Shown: piece after piece, positions 9,989 through 21,810 of the stretch | Layout of the letters: each line of letters begins with the position of its first letter | How positions within the stretch are numbered: position 1 is the stretch's first letter | Assembly (NCBI RefSeq): GCF_038502225.1 | Contig: NC_091372.1 | Coordinates: 9,800,524-9,864,523, forward strand | Reading direction: 5' to 3' | Source: Cherax quadricarinatus | Lineage: Eukaryota > Arthropoda > Malacostraca > Decapoda > Parastacidae | DNA: 64,000 nucleotides | The notes under the pieces: generated by a model | The model's database searches: none | What the model was told of the DNA's origin: nothing | What the model saw: only the letters and a program-made list of their open reading frames with translations | Position numbers and translations under genes: made by a program

Positions 9989-12900
9989 TTACGCACTCAG
10001 CCCAAGTCGTAGATTGATGAGAAAACCTAACGTTAACATTCTATACCCTTCCGAAAAATCCTTCTCCCACCTCCTCCCATACAGTTCTCTATTACGACAC
10101 ATCGTACGATAAACCGTTACCGCTAGTACCCGCCTCCGCACCTCACAATTCCCCCTCCCCCTCATCACCCACGATATATATATATAATCCACTATTATAT
10201 AATCCAAAGCTCGTATAACACTCTCATCGAACCCTCCCACATCTAGGCTTAGTGCACGCAGAACCGACACCCCTCTGCCCCCCACCCCCTGTACTACCCT
10301 ACTTAACCAATACCTAACACCCTCCAGTTCCCCACAAAAGTATACAGCATGGAACGCCGTCTCATCCTCCCCACAGATTCCACACCTTCCGCCCACAATT
10401 ACCCCTCTGGTTCTTAAAACCTCCCCCGACGGTAGTATGCCATGCAAAAAACGATACATTACCTCCCTTACCCTAGGCTTTAACTTCAACCTGCTAAACC
10501 TATACCAAATGCTCGTCCATGCGTACATGGGGAACAATCCCTCAACTGGTACAACAATCCTGTCTGCAAGCAGCTTACACAAAACCCCTACTCGAATTTT
10601 CCTGGGTTCTCTAACCAACATCAAAGCCCTCAAAATAGTTTCACATTCCCTCAACTCCACACCACCATACAACTTACCCAACCTATCATGTACTTTTCCC
10701 AGCTGCCCTCCACTCACACCTTCGCGCAGAACCTCCCATTTAAGAAACACACATTTAATCCTCCTCAGATCCATCAACCCCAACCCACCCTGGCGCACAG
10801 GTAACATTACAACCTCTCTCCTCAGCCAATCGCACCTTGAACCCCACAAAAAGTTAAACACTCTTCTCAGAATTCCCACAATCGCCGTCCCTGTTAATGG
10901 GAACACGGCTGCTACGTGCCAAACCTTACTATACAATAATACGTTTATAACAATCACTCGTTGCACGAGAGTCAGATGATGAGGTCGCAATGCACCCAGA
11001 CGCCCCTGAATCCTTTCCATTAATCTATTCGAGTTTTCCTCCCGAGCAGCTTCCAAATCACCCTTATAGGTGATACCACAAATTTTTAAAGACACCGTTT
11101 GTTTTCTCACAACGTTACATCTCCCCCCCCCCGTCCACCCAATCACCCAACCCCATGATCATTGACTTCTCTCTATTTACCTGCATCCCTGTTGCATTTC
11201 CGAACTGTTGCACAACAGCATCCAAAACACCCAACGTCATCCCCTCCCGAACCAGGACTGTTGTATCGTCTACGTATCCTATTATTCCCGGCCACACTTT
11301 CCCTACCCCACCCCCCCTACCTCCACTCGTGTCACATACACAACGTTCAACCATTCTATAGAAGGGGTCCTGAATGCACGCAAACAACATTTGTGACATG
11401 GGACACCCCTGCCTAAGTCCCCTACCCATTACAATCCCCTCCAAGCATCCATTAATCTGTACCCTCATCTTGGCACCATTGTACAACGTGGTTACCCAAT
11501 TAACTATTTCATCCCCATAACCCTGCCTCCTAAGTATAGCTCCCAATGCTCCTCGTTCCACCCTGTCATAGGCCCCCTGCCAGTCTAAAGCCAACAACGC
11601 CGCCCTCCCTCCCCCCCCTTTTGACTCCACAAAACTTCGCAGTATTCCATGACCCTCAATCATCGACCTTCCAGGCAAACCATACTGCGTTTTCGAAACC
11701 ACTCTCCCTACCACACATTTGAACCTATTACCCAAGACTTTAGCGAACAACTTATAATCAGCACATAACAGGGATATGGCACGGTACTCCTTGAGGGTGT
11801 GCTGCCCCTTACCCTTCTGGACCAACACTACGACTGCTGTTGCTTGCTTGTCCCCCATCACACCCTTCTCCTTCATCTGATTAAATAACCTACCCATGAA
11901 ACCCCTTATCACCTCCCAATGTTGGAGATAAAATTCAGCCGGGAGACCGTCTATTCCCGGTGCTTTGCCTTTCCTCATTCCCCTTAAAGCCAACTCTATT
12001 TCCTCCTCTGTTATTACCCCCCCTAAAGCCTTTCTATCACTATTCCCTAAATTACAAGTCACATACTCACACACCTTCTCTAAATCCACATTTCCCACCT
12101 TCCCACTTGTCCAATACCCTTCATACCATTTATCCGCATACACACACATTCCTTTTGTAGTTAGTATCTCCTGACCCATTCTATAACCCCCCGCCATCTC
12201 GTGTACCTCTAACCTCGGAATAGCTGTAACCTGCTGTCTTTGTTTTTGACGTCGCAACACACACGCCGATGGTTTGTCACCCCAAAGCACCTCCTCTACC
12301 CCTGCCTGCACCCTTACCGCTTGAAACCTCTCATTTTGTAACTCCCTCAGTCTCCCCTTGACCTCGACAATTTCATCCATAGGATAGTTGCCCCCCACAG
12401 CCCCCTTCTCATAACAGCCCCTTAACCTGTCCTCCAGATAATTTGAAAGCCCATATTTAAAATCATTTATACGTTTGCCCACCCCCACATAATATTTCCT
12501 AATCCTTTCCTTGGCAACACAATCCCACCATTGTACGACATCTTCCACTCCCTGTGCCTCCTCACTAAGCTCGTTCCATAGGACAGAAAATCCCTCTAAC
12601 CCCTCCTCATCACTCAATGCACTTATATTTAATTTCCAGTAACTCCTGTATATTTCTGCAAGCGCCTCCCACCCAACCTCCAACACTGCTCTATGATCTG
12701 ACCATGCAACTTCAACAGTTTTGAAAGCTCTCACTACAACCCCGTGAGAAAGATACACTATCTAACCTCGCTGCATACCCTCTCCTAACAAATGTATGCT
12801 CTGTCTCCCACGCCCCCCCCTCGAATGCATCTCTTAACCTAATATCCCTCAATAAATCTCGTAGGGCCACCGACACATAACCTGCCCCTTTTGGTTCCAC

Positions 12901-13362
12901 ATCAGCCCTCCTAATGACGCAGTTCCAATCACCTCCTACTATTGCCACCTCCGGTAAAGCACGGAAAAAAAACACAAGGTCCTCGCACACAAACTCCTGC
13001 TTCACCTGTACATTATTCTCTGCAGGCGCATATACACTAATAAAAGCCACACGTTTTCCCATCCACAAACCATCTACGCGCAACACCCTTCCCCCTCCCC
13101 CCCCCTCACTTCTCTGCAAAACAAACGGGCTCGCCTCCCTAATTAAGATACCCACCCCCCCTTTCAAACGGGCAGATGGCAGGGTTACCACCTGAAACCC
13201 CTCCATCTCCAACACCCTACCCTCCTTAAAATTGTGCTCCTGTAGGAACACAACATCCACTCTAAATTTATTCAGAAACTCTCGAAACCATTCTCTCTTT
13301 ACACTATTACACAAACCATTAACGTTTACTGTCATACACCGGAGGCCTATTAGAGTTTCCAC
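9989..13362 (-). pseudogene. LINE ORF2 (endonuclease-reverse transcriptase), lightly damaged
   Basis: This is ORF2 of copy 2. Read from 13362 leftwards, the endonuclease shows VNVNGL, LQEHN, VYAPAE, GGDWNCV and WSDHRAV. The RT shows GKAPGIDGLPAEFY, YRAISLLCADYKLF, GLPGRSM, LDWQGAYDRV, GLRQGCPMSQ and GYVDDTTVLV. The C-terminus has a zinc-binding segment CGICGEDETAFHAVYFC, like the zf-RVT domain of L1/Tx1 elements. Two single-base shifts break it: near 12750, just after the ARLD motif, and near 11125 in a run of G (C on the plus strand). Otherwise more than 1,100 codons are open. The last codons are those preserved in copy 1. Confidence 0.85.
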
Positions 13363-13417
13363 CCCTGCCTCCTCTCTTCACTCTTCCGATGGCCACCAGA
13401 ACGTGTGGGACCACTTG

Positions 13418-14291
13418 TCACCTGCACACTTCCCTCTCTCCCCCCCCCCCCTTCTTTCGGTGCCTCCTGTCATGGCCACCACTACCTTCACCTTCTGCCC
13501 ATATTTGCTTCCCAGTCCTCTGCGCTGGCGTTAGGACATCATCTGAATCCGATGCAGCGGCTCTCTTTCTTGTGACAGGCGCATCCTCCATGGCTTGGTC
13601 TGGGGATGCCTCACAATGGACCTCTACCTCCACTGTACACAGTGACAAAGATCTCGGTGACACCTCAGTCACGCTGTCACTCCCTTCGTCCGAATAGTTC
13701 TGTTGTTGATGCCCCACAGCCTTCACCTCATCTTCTACTACCCTGCCAGGAGCAGCCACCTCCTCAGGCGGTGACAAGGACTTCAGAACCTCGGCTAATT
13801 CCTCCTCAAGTTCCAACACTTCCTCCTGTACTTTTTGCTCAACTCTATCCACTGGAAGTGTGTCTGGACCAGGTAACTGGTCAAGGGCCTCACCCTCTCC
13901 CCCAGCCTTATACGCCTCATCCACTATCTCGCTCCATAGACGACCACGCCCTCCTTCACGTCGTTGATCAACACCTGCTTCCCCTGGTGTAGAAGCGGAT
14001 GTCTCCGCCTCTGGGCCAGGAGCTCGTTGCCGCTTCCCACACTCCGCCGCTATGTGATCATATTCCCCACATAGTCGGCAGGTACGCCTTTGCCCCACGT
14101 ATGACACCATGACCTGTGTCCTGAATTCCTTTAGGTACACGTAAGACGGTATGGGGTGTCGCAATGACATTTTTAGGTTAAAAGTGCCCTCCGGCATACC
14201 TGTGTAGGCACCCGACACCCACTTACCATGCTGGGCCAAATGAACAGTTCCGTATTCCTCAAATACGTTTCTGATATCTGCCTCATCCGCC
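13418..14291 (-). pseudogene. LINE ORF1, 5'-truncated
   Basis: This is the ORF1 remnant of copy 2. It retains a conserved block (EEYGTVHLAQHGKW, HPIPSYV.LKEFRTQV), then a CX2CX4HX4C zinc knuckle (CRLCGEYDHIAAEC) and an acidic tail ending with DDVLTPAQRTGK. The N-terminal part present in copy 3 is missing. A C-run on the plus strand near 13440-13450 coincides with the frame's end and may be a frameshift before ORF2. Confidence 0.75.
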
Positions 14292-14292
14292 T

Positions 14293-14885
14293 ATCCCCCT
14301 TATATAGGCTGGGAGGCAGTTAAACAGTCTTGGGCCTCTCACAATGTACTGTGTTATGTCTTATCGTGCTAGTGACACCCCTGCTTTTCACTGGGGTGAA
14401 TGTTGCATCGTCTGCAGAGTCTTTTGCTTTCATAGGGAGTGATTTTCGTGTGCAAGTTTGGTACTAATCCCTCTAGGATTTTCCAGGTGTATATAATCAT
14501 GCATCTCTCCCGTCTGTAGGGAGTACAGGTTCAGGAACTTCAAGCGCTCCCAGTAATTGAGGTGTTTTATCTCCGTTATGTGCGCCGTGAAGGTTCTGTA
14601 CATTTTCTAGGTCAGCAATTTCACCTGCCTTGAAAGGTGCTGTTAATGTGCAGCAATATTCCAGCCTAGATAGAACAAGCGACCTGAAGAGTGTCATCAT
14701 GGGCTTGGCATCCGTAGTTTTGAAGGTTCCCATTATCCATCCTGTCATTTTTCTAGCAGATGTGACTGATACAGTGTTATTGTCCTTGAAGGTGAGATCC
14801 TCCGACATGATCACTCCCAGGTTTTTGACATTAGTTTTTCGTTCTATTGTGTGGTTGGAATTTGTTTTATACTCCGTGGTTGGAT
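14293..14885 (-). mobile_element. CR1/jockey-type LINE, RT C-terminal part
   Basis: The minus-strand reading contains typical RT C-terminal text: KMTGWIMGTFKT, PMMTLFRSLVLSRLEYCC, FKAGEIADLENVQ. Several frame breaks follow towards 14293. It continues at 3659 after the double LINE insertion. The uninterrupted relative at 39.0-39.4 kb supports the join. Confidence 0.75.
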
Positions 14886-15774
14886 GGATTAATATTTATT
14901 GAGTAACCCACTCAGGGTAACCCGAAATATTGCGCATAACTGTGGGCTTTCTGAACGCAGAACTAGAAAGTAGTCTTGGCAGAATATGTTGACATCGCAG
15001 TTCAGATGACCATGCATACTGCAACATTCCTACCCATCCTTCAGAGTGCAGGCACTGTACTTCCCACCTCCAGGACTTAAGTCTAGCTAACAGGTTTCCC
15101 AGAATCCCTTAATAAATGTTACCTTGCTCACACTCCAGTAGCACGTCGTCATAGTTTAATATTTTCATTATGCACCCCAAGCTCATCCTGTGGGTGATAG
15201 TCAAAAGGAGTACATTGGTACTTAATGGGTCAAGGGACTGGACTGCAGAGTTCTGATAGCTAAACAAGTTACAGTGGTAATGAACTACACACGTCTATAT
15301 CTCTTTACAGTAGTAACGAGTCAGTCATAGAAACCAGTTTTCCCCACTTACCTGAATTTAAACACACTCATACAAGTCTGCTCATTCCCGTAACACTCAA
15401 AACACCTATCAGGGACGACCCTCCCCTTTCATTGAACCCCAGAATAACATGTTTTTGGCCATCCTCTTCTGCTCAATCCTCTAATTGCTCAAACCACCTC
15501 AACCACCCATCCCATCTCTGCCTCCAGCCACCTCCTCGTCTCAATGTTTAAAACCCATCCCTCATACCTGTATTAAAGTCTTGGTACTACTAGAGTATAA
15601 AGTACTCATGATTAGGCTCTACAAAAGGAAAACAGATGCATGGTGCAAAAGCATAATATCCTTGAAATTGTCTTATGTGATATCTAGAAATGTTATTTTT
15701 TTTTCTCATCCCCATTTACCTGTTACCTAAATGTATTTATGGAAACATAATACCGAGAACATGCAGTTACTAAC
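14886..15774. other. Intronic stretch with LINE scraps
   Basis: I see only short diverged repeat pieces: a LINE 3' scrap near 15030-15120 (CTTCAGAGTGCAGGCACTGT, also seen at 27.4 and 40.5 kb) and another near 15165-15290 (TTATGCACCCCAAGC.CATCC). No gene signal. Confidence 0.4.
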
Positions 15775-15912
15775 CACAGACACCTGGCCGGATGGATGGG
15801 TCATTACATATAGCTACGTCCAGCACACACTGGCTACGATACACCTTGCCAGTGCTGTCGCACACAGGCTTGAACTTGAGGGTACAAACCTGAGAACACT
15901 GTTGTCGGTTAC
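15775..15912 (-). CDS. Kazal-domain exon, gene C (first domain)
   Basis: This exon encodes the first Kazal protease-inhibitor domain of gene C. It is preceded by a TTGACAG acceptor and followed by GTTAGT. Its 138 bases (46 codons) are phase 1 at both ends. Cysteine spacing is C-x3-C-x7-C-x10-C-x6-C-x9-C, with KPVCDSTGKVY at the core. The P1 position (second after Cys2) is Leu, which in this family favours chymotrypsin-, elastase- or subtilisin-like targets. The first codon is completed by the C that ends the signal exon at 18583, giving Arg. The tail AICNDPSI.PG.C is nearly the same as in the exon at 83-223, so the two domains are recent duplicates. Confidence 0.88.
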
Positions 15913-16065
15913 CTGTCAAGACAAATACATTAATAAAACAAAAACCACAAACACAAAAACACACTGGTATCAACCTTGGCAGGTTTATAGGATGCTTAGA
16001 GATTTTAATACGAGCCGTTGATGGTAGTATACAAATAACAAGCACATGACAAACACCTGGTGACT

Positions 16066-16126
16066 GTTCGGTCTGATTTGGACCATTAACTAGTCACTAG
16101 TTAATGATCCAAGTCTGACCGAAACG
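16066..16126. repeat. Short foldback with CCGAAAC ends
   Basis: Arms of about 28 bp (GTTCGGTCTGATTTGGACC... / ...GATCCAAGTCTGACCGAAAC) meet at an ACTAGTcACTAGT centre. This is probably the core of a MITE of the type common in this window. Confidence 0.7.
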
Positions 16127-16199
16127 TTGTTTGTCTCCTAAGTGCGGGTTATTTGTGTATTGTTCCAGTCACGGTAGATCATTCAGCACTACTGGAAAT

Positions 16200-16390
16200 A
16201 AATACATTATTATTATTATTATTATTAAAATCAAGGGGGAAGCGCTAAACCCGGAGGATTATACAGCGCCTAGGGGAGGATGTGGAAGGCATTCAGGCTT
16301 AATTCGGGGAACTGGAGCACAGATCCAATTCCCTAAATCAAGAGCCTCTCACCAACATCAAGGAACCTTCCTTGAGGGGGGAAATAAATA
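16200..16390. mobile_element. SINE-like dispersed repeat with (ATT)n end
   Basis: An (ATT)n run (16202-16227) is followed by AATCAAGGGGGAAGCGCTAAACCCGGAGGATTATACAGC..., then AAGAGCC.CTCACCAACATCAAGGAACC. The same text recurs at 16735-16905 (inverted), 37882-38035 and 41600-41745. It has no coding frame. I treat it as one SINE or short LINE-tail family. Confidence 0.6.
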
Positions 16391-16734
16391 CAAGAACATC
16401 AAAGGTAAACCTTAAGAACTACTAGCATAAATAAAACATTACACAAATAGCAATCAGCGAAGAGGCGGGGCCAGGAGCTGTGAATCGACCCCTGCAACCA
16501 CAAATAGGTGAGTACAAATGCCATCACAAAGCATAAAATCAGCCAAAAAATTCCATTGAAGTGTTAATGTCCGACGACTGTCATAGATTCCTACAGGCTG
16601 AGGGACTGACTGCCACCGTTCTTCTCGTAAACCGTCGCCTGACTGAAAAGGGTAAAGTTGTTGGCACTTAAAATGTGTTCCACACTCCCCAAGCTACACA
16701 GGGGTGCAGAAATACCGGTTAACAGGTGACTAGG

Positions 16735-16905
16735 GGGGGCGAGACCCCTTAAGGAAGGTTCCTTGAAGCTGGTGAGAGGCTCTATCTAGGGAATTGGTTC
16801 TGTGCTCCAGGTCCCTGAACCGAGACTGAACACCTTCCTCCCCCACCTTCCCTTACAGGCGCTGTATAATCCCTACGGGCTAAGCGCTCCCCCATGATTA
16901 TATGG
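16735..16905. mobile_element. SINE-like dispersed repeat, inverted copy
   Basis: This is the same family as 16200-16390 in the opposite orientation: CTTAAGGAAGGTTCCTTGA..GGTGAGAGGCTC ... GCTGTATAATCCCTACGGGC. From 16906 to 18230 I see nothing else firm; fragments near 17255 and 17700-17760 resemble hAT-type ends but are too weak to call. Confidence 0.6.
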
Positions 16906-18230
16906 GAAAAAACATGCGCGCTTGACGCTCCATCGAAATGACTTCCTGGAGGGCCAAACACCCCATTTCCTGCCGGGGAGATTGTGACATTGTAGGGTCC
17001 ACTAGGCTCCCTCTACTTAAAGGGCATAGCTATTACGTAGGAAGAACAAACTTTGGGGGGGGGGGCGTAGTACAGGGCTTGGGAGTTAATTAGGTTCAAT
17101 CCAAGTCGAGAAGAAAAATTCCTTCGTTCAAGGGCCTATCACAGGCATCAAGGCACCTCCTTAGAGGACATATCTACGTGTATCAAGTACAGCAATGTCA
17201 CAGAGACGGAAGCCTGGTAAAGAACAAGCGGGTAACAGGAGGAGATTACTAGGCGGAGCCGGATTTAGTCATGTGGAGACACCGGCTCTTTGGCAAACCC
17301 AGTTTGTTGGTACTCCCCCCTTAATTAGTATTACTGCTACTAAATGTAACAGCAGCATTTTGCACTTCAAACAAATAATCGTGGCCCAGATAACATATGG
17401 GAGCCTATCTGTCCGATAGGCTGTTTTGAAATTAGGAAAATGAACTAACTACTAGGTTAAGCAAAAGATTTATTTTAAACAATTTAACAATTATCTTTTA
17501 CAACACATGCCAATGATAAAAAATACAGGTTGAAGCGAAAGCAAAATTGTTTGAGTGGCAAATACTTAGATTATGCCTTTCAAATTAGTTCTTCCTGGGT
17601 ATATTTAAAATGCTCAGTGGTAGCCATTAAAAGACATAGATGCATCATTGTTCAGATATACTGTTTAGGTAATACGTATGGCATTTTTTTTAAGTGATGT
17701 CTAATGTGTTGGAGAGCCCCCTGGACAATTGCCCTGGTGTAAATTGGGCCCTACTAAGTGTTGTCTTTATTTATAATGGGGTTTGGAACCTACCTCCGGT
17801 GAGGTGAAGAATATTTAGTCATATGTCGACTCCTAACTGGAACCCCAATAGAAATAAGTCACTGACTTTTTTGGGTTATCTTAGGTTTTTACACATACGC
17901 TGCTATGCATGATAATCTATGTAACTAGTTGTGTATACCTGAATAAACTTAAGACTTGCCAGGGGGACGTTTGTCCTGTGTAGGGGGGAAAGTGACATCT
18001 TCAAAGACCAGAGCCAAGTTTTATAGAATACAAGGGACACTAAGGGCATATTTGCAAATTTCGGAAAAAAAAAAAAAAAACCCGACTGCATACCATAATA
18101 TTTTTAGTTTGTAAACAATGGTAGTTCAATAAAATGAATGAAGATGCAACAATAGGTGTTACCTGGTGATCCCGTATCTTTGGGAACACATTTTAAGTAC
18201 CCACAACTTTACCCTTTTCATGAAAGACAC

Positions 18231-18420
18231 TTGTGCAACACTTATCTTTATTGTGGAAACGTTTCACCAACCAGTGCTCCTCAGTCCAATACAGAGAAGA
18301 ATGGTTGAGGATCAGCAGTACAAGGTAATCAGTCCCTGAGCCTGAAGATGTGACCAGTTATCATTCTAGAGTACAGTATGTGTGTGGATTAGCTTATATA
18401 TTGTAGACCAACTTCCACCT
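18231..18420. repeat. Fragment of CGTTTC-type MITE
   Basis: Text such as GGAAACGTTTCACCAACCAGTG and CAGTCCCTGAGCC.GAAGATG matches the internal parts of the foldbacks at 59.4 and 63.2 kb. Only part of the element is present. Confidence 0.45.
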
Positions 18421-18582
18421 GTGGAAGTGTCCAAGGTGTCACCGTCTACAACTGCTTCACCTCCCCTGTCTACATTGCTGCACAAGCGTAATTCATCATC
18501 CTGTCGGTTCTCTGATTTATCTACATTACCCATTTCAATCAGGCGGTTGTTTAAAAAATAAGAATTCAGAACTAGAACTTAC

Positions 18583-18646
18583 GAGTCTGAACGCTGATAT
18601 ACAGCACCTGAAGCACCACCAGTACCAGAAATACTCTTGACACCAT
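18583..18646 (-). CDS. Signal-peptide exon, gene C
   Basis: This exon encodes the secretory signal of gene C. The start is the ATG at 18646-18644, giving MVSRVFLVLVVLQ..., a basic residue followed by a Leu/Val-rich core, 21 codons plus one base. The exon itself begins at 18655 after a TTCCAG acceptor; the nine leading bases are 5' UTR. A GTAAGT donor follows at 18582. It ends in phase 1, matching the Kazal exon at 15912. The layout (acceptor, GTGAAG, ATG, hydrophobic core ending in phase 1) is the same as in the signal exons of genes A and B, supporting a common origin. It is too short to stand out by length, so confidence rests on splice sites and context. Confidence 0.8.
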
Positions 18647-18689
18647 CTTCACGACCTGGAATTTAGTTCAACACGTTAAACAAGTAAGC

Positions 18690-20100
18690 AAACTTTACAT
18701 AATTAAGACATGTGCGACGTTTGCATATCTGTTGTCGAAAAGTAGACAGGTGGTGAGGGTATTTTGAGAAGCGATCAGTTCCTCAGCCTTGATAGGGATG
18801 AGGGGGGGTCCACTACCTTAACCCGAAGGAATGGCTACCTATCAAAGCTGAGGGACTGATCACCTCAAAATTATTTGACTGAAGAGGCCTGCTTAGACAT
18901 TAAAAACATCTTACTCATCAAGTTGTCCGTATTACACACAAAATTAATCAATATTTAATTATCAAAGGGAAGCAATAAACCCCTAGGGATCATTCAGGGC
19001 CTCAGGAATATGGAAGGCAATCAGATCGATCCAAGGGGAGAACAGGTCAAATTCCTTGGATCTAGAGCCTATCACCAAGATCTAGGCACACCTCTCTTAC
19101 ATAAATTAAAAAAAAAACGCTTTTGTAATCTGGACACGTTTCGCGCACCCGGAGTTTTAAATACAATCAACTGATAAAGCTTCTGGTGAGCGAAACATTG
19201 CACTGATAAAGCCCATCCCTCCCCTCATTCCTTCCCTTCAAAACATCACGATAAATTAAAAAAACAGACGAAGTACATTGAAAAAGGAAACAGGAGAACA
19301 GCTGTCTTCTTCCAATATTTTTTTCCGTGTTCCCATAAATAAATCTCAAGTTAAATGGGACAGCAAAATTTAAAAATGAAAAAATAAAACAAATATATAT
19401 ATACCACAAAATATATATACGAATATATACAAATGTTGATATACATACATTTACATAATATATATCATTACTAACAGCAATGTAATTATTGGTCATTAAT
19501 TATTTTAAGCCAGTGGAAGGCCTCGGTCAGATGACCAAAAGCTCTTGCTGCTAGTCATCATACAACTAAGACCCGCTTCAGGAAACATTTGTTCCTGTTT
19601 CCTGACAAATAAAACATCATCAGCCAATGTTTGAACTTCTGCATTTAAGTTAAAGTTCGCAGTCATGAGGAAAGCGTTAAAACTGTAGGGGTAACACTGG
19701 TGAATTTGAGGTGATCAGATCTGATAGAAGGAAAGGGAAGGGTAGCTCCAGTTCCTTGGATCACAGGAGATCAACAATGTCACTATGGTCACCATAAACA
19801 GTCACTAGTCAGCCAAAGTCACTATAGTTATAGAAATAGTCCCAATAGTCACCATTAGTCACTATAATCACCATAACAGTCACTAGTCAGTCACTATAGT
19901 CACCATAGGTATACCTGGAGTCACCATAAACAGTTACCACAAGACACTAAAGTCACCATAACAGTGAACAACACAGTAGTCAACACAGACATTCAAACAT
20001 CCCAAAAAACTAATCATTAAACACAACCTGTACACGATCATAACCTACATAATGCATCATAAAGACTAAACTTAACCAGAAAGCCAGGAACGATTTTCCT
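18690..20100. other. Gene C first intron, repeat scraps
   Basis: No gene signal. It contains a decayed SINE-like copy (18955-19100), a CGTTTCGC-type scrap (19125-19215), a TA-rich patch (19395-19470) and an irregular tandem of AGTCAC/CATAG words at about 19785-19960. Confidence 0.4.
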
Positions 20101-20113
20101 TAAGCAGAGTTAC

Positions 20114-20165
20114 CTATGAGAACGGAGTGTAACACCTCCTCTTGCAGTGTCCAGGAGGTGACTGA
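20114..20165 (-). other. Non-coding exon 1, gene C
   Basis: This is the presumed 5' UTR exon, starting at the initiator TCAGT (20165-20161) and ending ATAG before the donor GTAACT at 20113. It contains no ATG. Genes A and B have the same architecture, with a non-coding first exon and the signal peptide in exon 2. Confidence 0.55.
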
Positions 20166-20196
20166 GTGCTCAACCCAGCTGCCTGGGGCTTTAATG
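20161..20196 (-). promoter_or_regulatory. Candidate core promoter, gene C
   Basis: A TATA-like CATTAAAG (about 20196-20189) lies about 31 bp before an arthropod-type initiator TCAGT (20165-20161). The TATA box is weaker than those of genes A and B. Spacing and the downstream splice donor support the call. Confidence 0.5.
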
Positions 20197-20199
20197 CTC

Positions 20200-21150
20200 G
20201 TGATGTCACTTCCAGGTGTTGGATTTACCTATAATTTTTGTGTAGGAAATGATAGGGCTAAAGTTTATTACTGACAAATTTCTCATGTATTGTAAGGGGC
20301 TGTCTAGACTCGCAATATAACCCTACAAAAATACCCATGTAATACAGATTTACACAAATCCTCACAAATGGGGTCCAATGACGACTTACCTTGGGATCAG
20401 TTGCAAAGCCGGAGTTATTCCTAGATGTCTATCTCACCCGAGGACGATTGAATCACTTATAATTGCACCGGTAGCCTTAAGTCATGAATTAACATAGGAA
20501 TTATCTTATGTTCTCTTCTCTCGTGATAACACGGCTGGGCCCTTCAGCTATCCCTTAGGAAATATATCCATATCCCTCATTATGTGGTATCCATACCCCT
20601 TGGGGGTAAGGGAGTCGATTTAACAATTTGCTGTTAGCTTATAAATATAAATAATGAAACCCTTATGATTTTCTTTCAGCTATTTTGTTCTTATATAACT
20701 TAATCCCAAAGGTTATAATTCTAACCATAATTTTTGAAAGGGTGGAGAGGTAAGCCAGCGGAAGGCCTCGGTCAGATAACCAAAAGCTCCAGCGTCAGGA
20801 AATGCTTGTCCTGTTTCTTGACAAATCTTACCTAAGCTAAGCTAGCTATACATATGTAAAGCAAACCCAAGTTGCTGACATCTGTTAAAGTCATACTGGT
20901 ACCTAACAGGACTGGTGGTGGTGATGATTTAGACAGTCTGGCGGAGGAGGTATGGGCACATACTGGGCAATCCACTGGGGGTTCTGAATTCGTAAAAAGG
21001 TTAAGAACCTCTGGCTTAGTGACTAAGACCTAAAGACATCCGTGGAAGGTGTTGTAGGACTATAGAGAAAAACAACATCGGTACTTAAGCTAATTACTCT
21101 TACATTCCTGATTAAACTGTCTGAACTAAAATTTTAGACTACGTTCTAGC
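20200..21150. other. Intergenic, no gene seen
   Basis: AT-rich sequence upstream of gene C. A short element GTAAGCCAG.GGAAGGCCTCGGTCAGAT..CCAAAAGCTC near 20750-20830 also occurs at 19508, 26390 (inverted) and 52130, so it is a dispersed repeat. Confidence 0.4.
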
Positions 21151-21151
<1 letters not shown>

Positions 21152-21228
<77 letters not shown>

Positions 21229-21242
21229 TAATAATAATAATA

Positions 21243-21315
<73 letters not shown>
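21152..21315. repeat. (AAT)n microsatellite
   Basis: About 54 AAT triplets with two single-base interruptions. It forms the 3' (tail) end of the minus-strand SINE that follows. Confidence 0.95.
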
Positions 21316-21316
<1 letters not shown>

Positions 21317-21632
21317 TCTATTTTTTACAAGTACATGTACAAGGTATACAGACCATAGTTGACATCAATGACATACTACTATATAGAAAGTCACTTGTTA
21401 TGTTGAGCATTTCCCACAAATTAGGTCAGTTTTATCCCAGGATGCGACCCACACCAGTCCACTAACACCCAGGTACCCATTTTACTGATGGGTGAACATA
21501 GACAGTCGGTGTAAGGCAACACGCCTGATGTTTCCACCTCTTGCCGGGAATCGAACCCGGACCCCTCACCGTGTGAAACGAGAGCTTTTGCCTCCAGGCC
21601 TGGGGTCACCGTACCAACTAATTTACAATCAA
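21316..21632 (-). mobile_element. tRNA-derived SINE with (ATT)n tail
   Basis: On the minus strand a tRNA-like head (about 21622-21535, with B-box GGTTCGATTCC) is followed by a body containing GGTACCTGGGTGTTAGTGGA and ends in the (ATT)n run. Relatives lie at 35525-35935, 43685-43985 and 56945-57120. Pol III boxes and the shared body support a SINE. Confidence 0.75.
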
Positions 21633-21810
21633 GGACCCCCAATATAAATCACTGACTTTTTGGGGATTATCCTGGGTAATATACACATATGTTACCATAT
21701 ATGATAATTGCCCATATTCACACCTGTACATAAATAAGCTTAAGTCAGAAGTTTAACTTCGTCTCAACACTTCTCAGTGGCTAGCGAGTCCCTCTCTAAA
21801 CCAACCACCG

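Larger units (their letters stand above)
8877..14292 (-). mobile_element. Tx1/L1-like LINE, 5'-truncated in ORF1 (copy 2)
   Basis: The minus-strand element has its poly(A) tail as T-run 8877-8888, a 3' UTR to about 9988, ORF2 9989-13362 and ORF1 13418-14291. It begins abruptly inside ORF1 at a point equivalent to about 4134 of copy 3, so it is 5' truncated. The right flank is the CR1-type LINE; the left flank is the 3' UTR of copy 3, so the two LINEs lie tail to tail. Its 3' UTR nearly matches copy 1 (591-1827). Only a few homopolymer frameshifts break its frames, so it is comparatively young. Confidence 0.85.

Noticed and set aside
9989..13362. Active copy 2 LINE
   Set aside because: It is 5' truncated in ORF1 and has two frameshifts in ORF2. 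The G-run shift could be a sequencing error, but the truncation is real.
17250..17760. hAT transposon
   Set aside because: GAGCCGGATTTAG and CCTGGTGTAAATTGGGCCC resemble hAT-type ends, but I could not find matched inverted ends or an 8-bp duplication.
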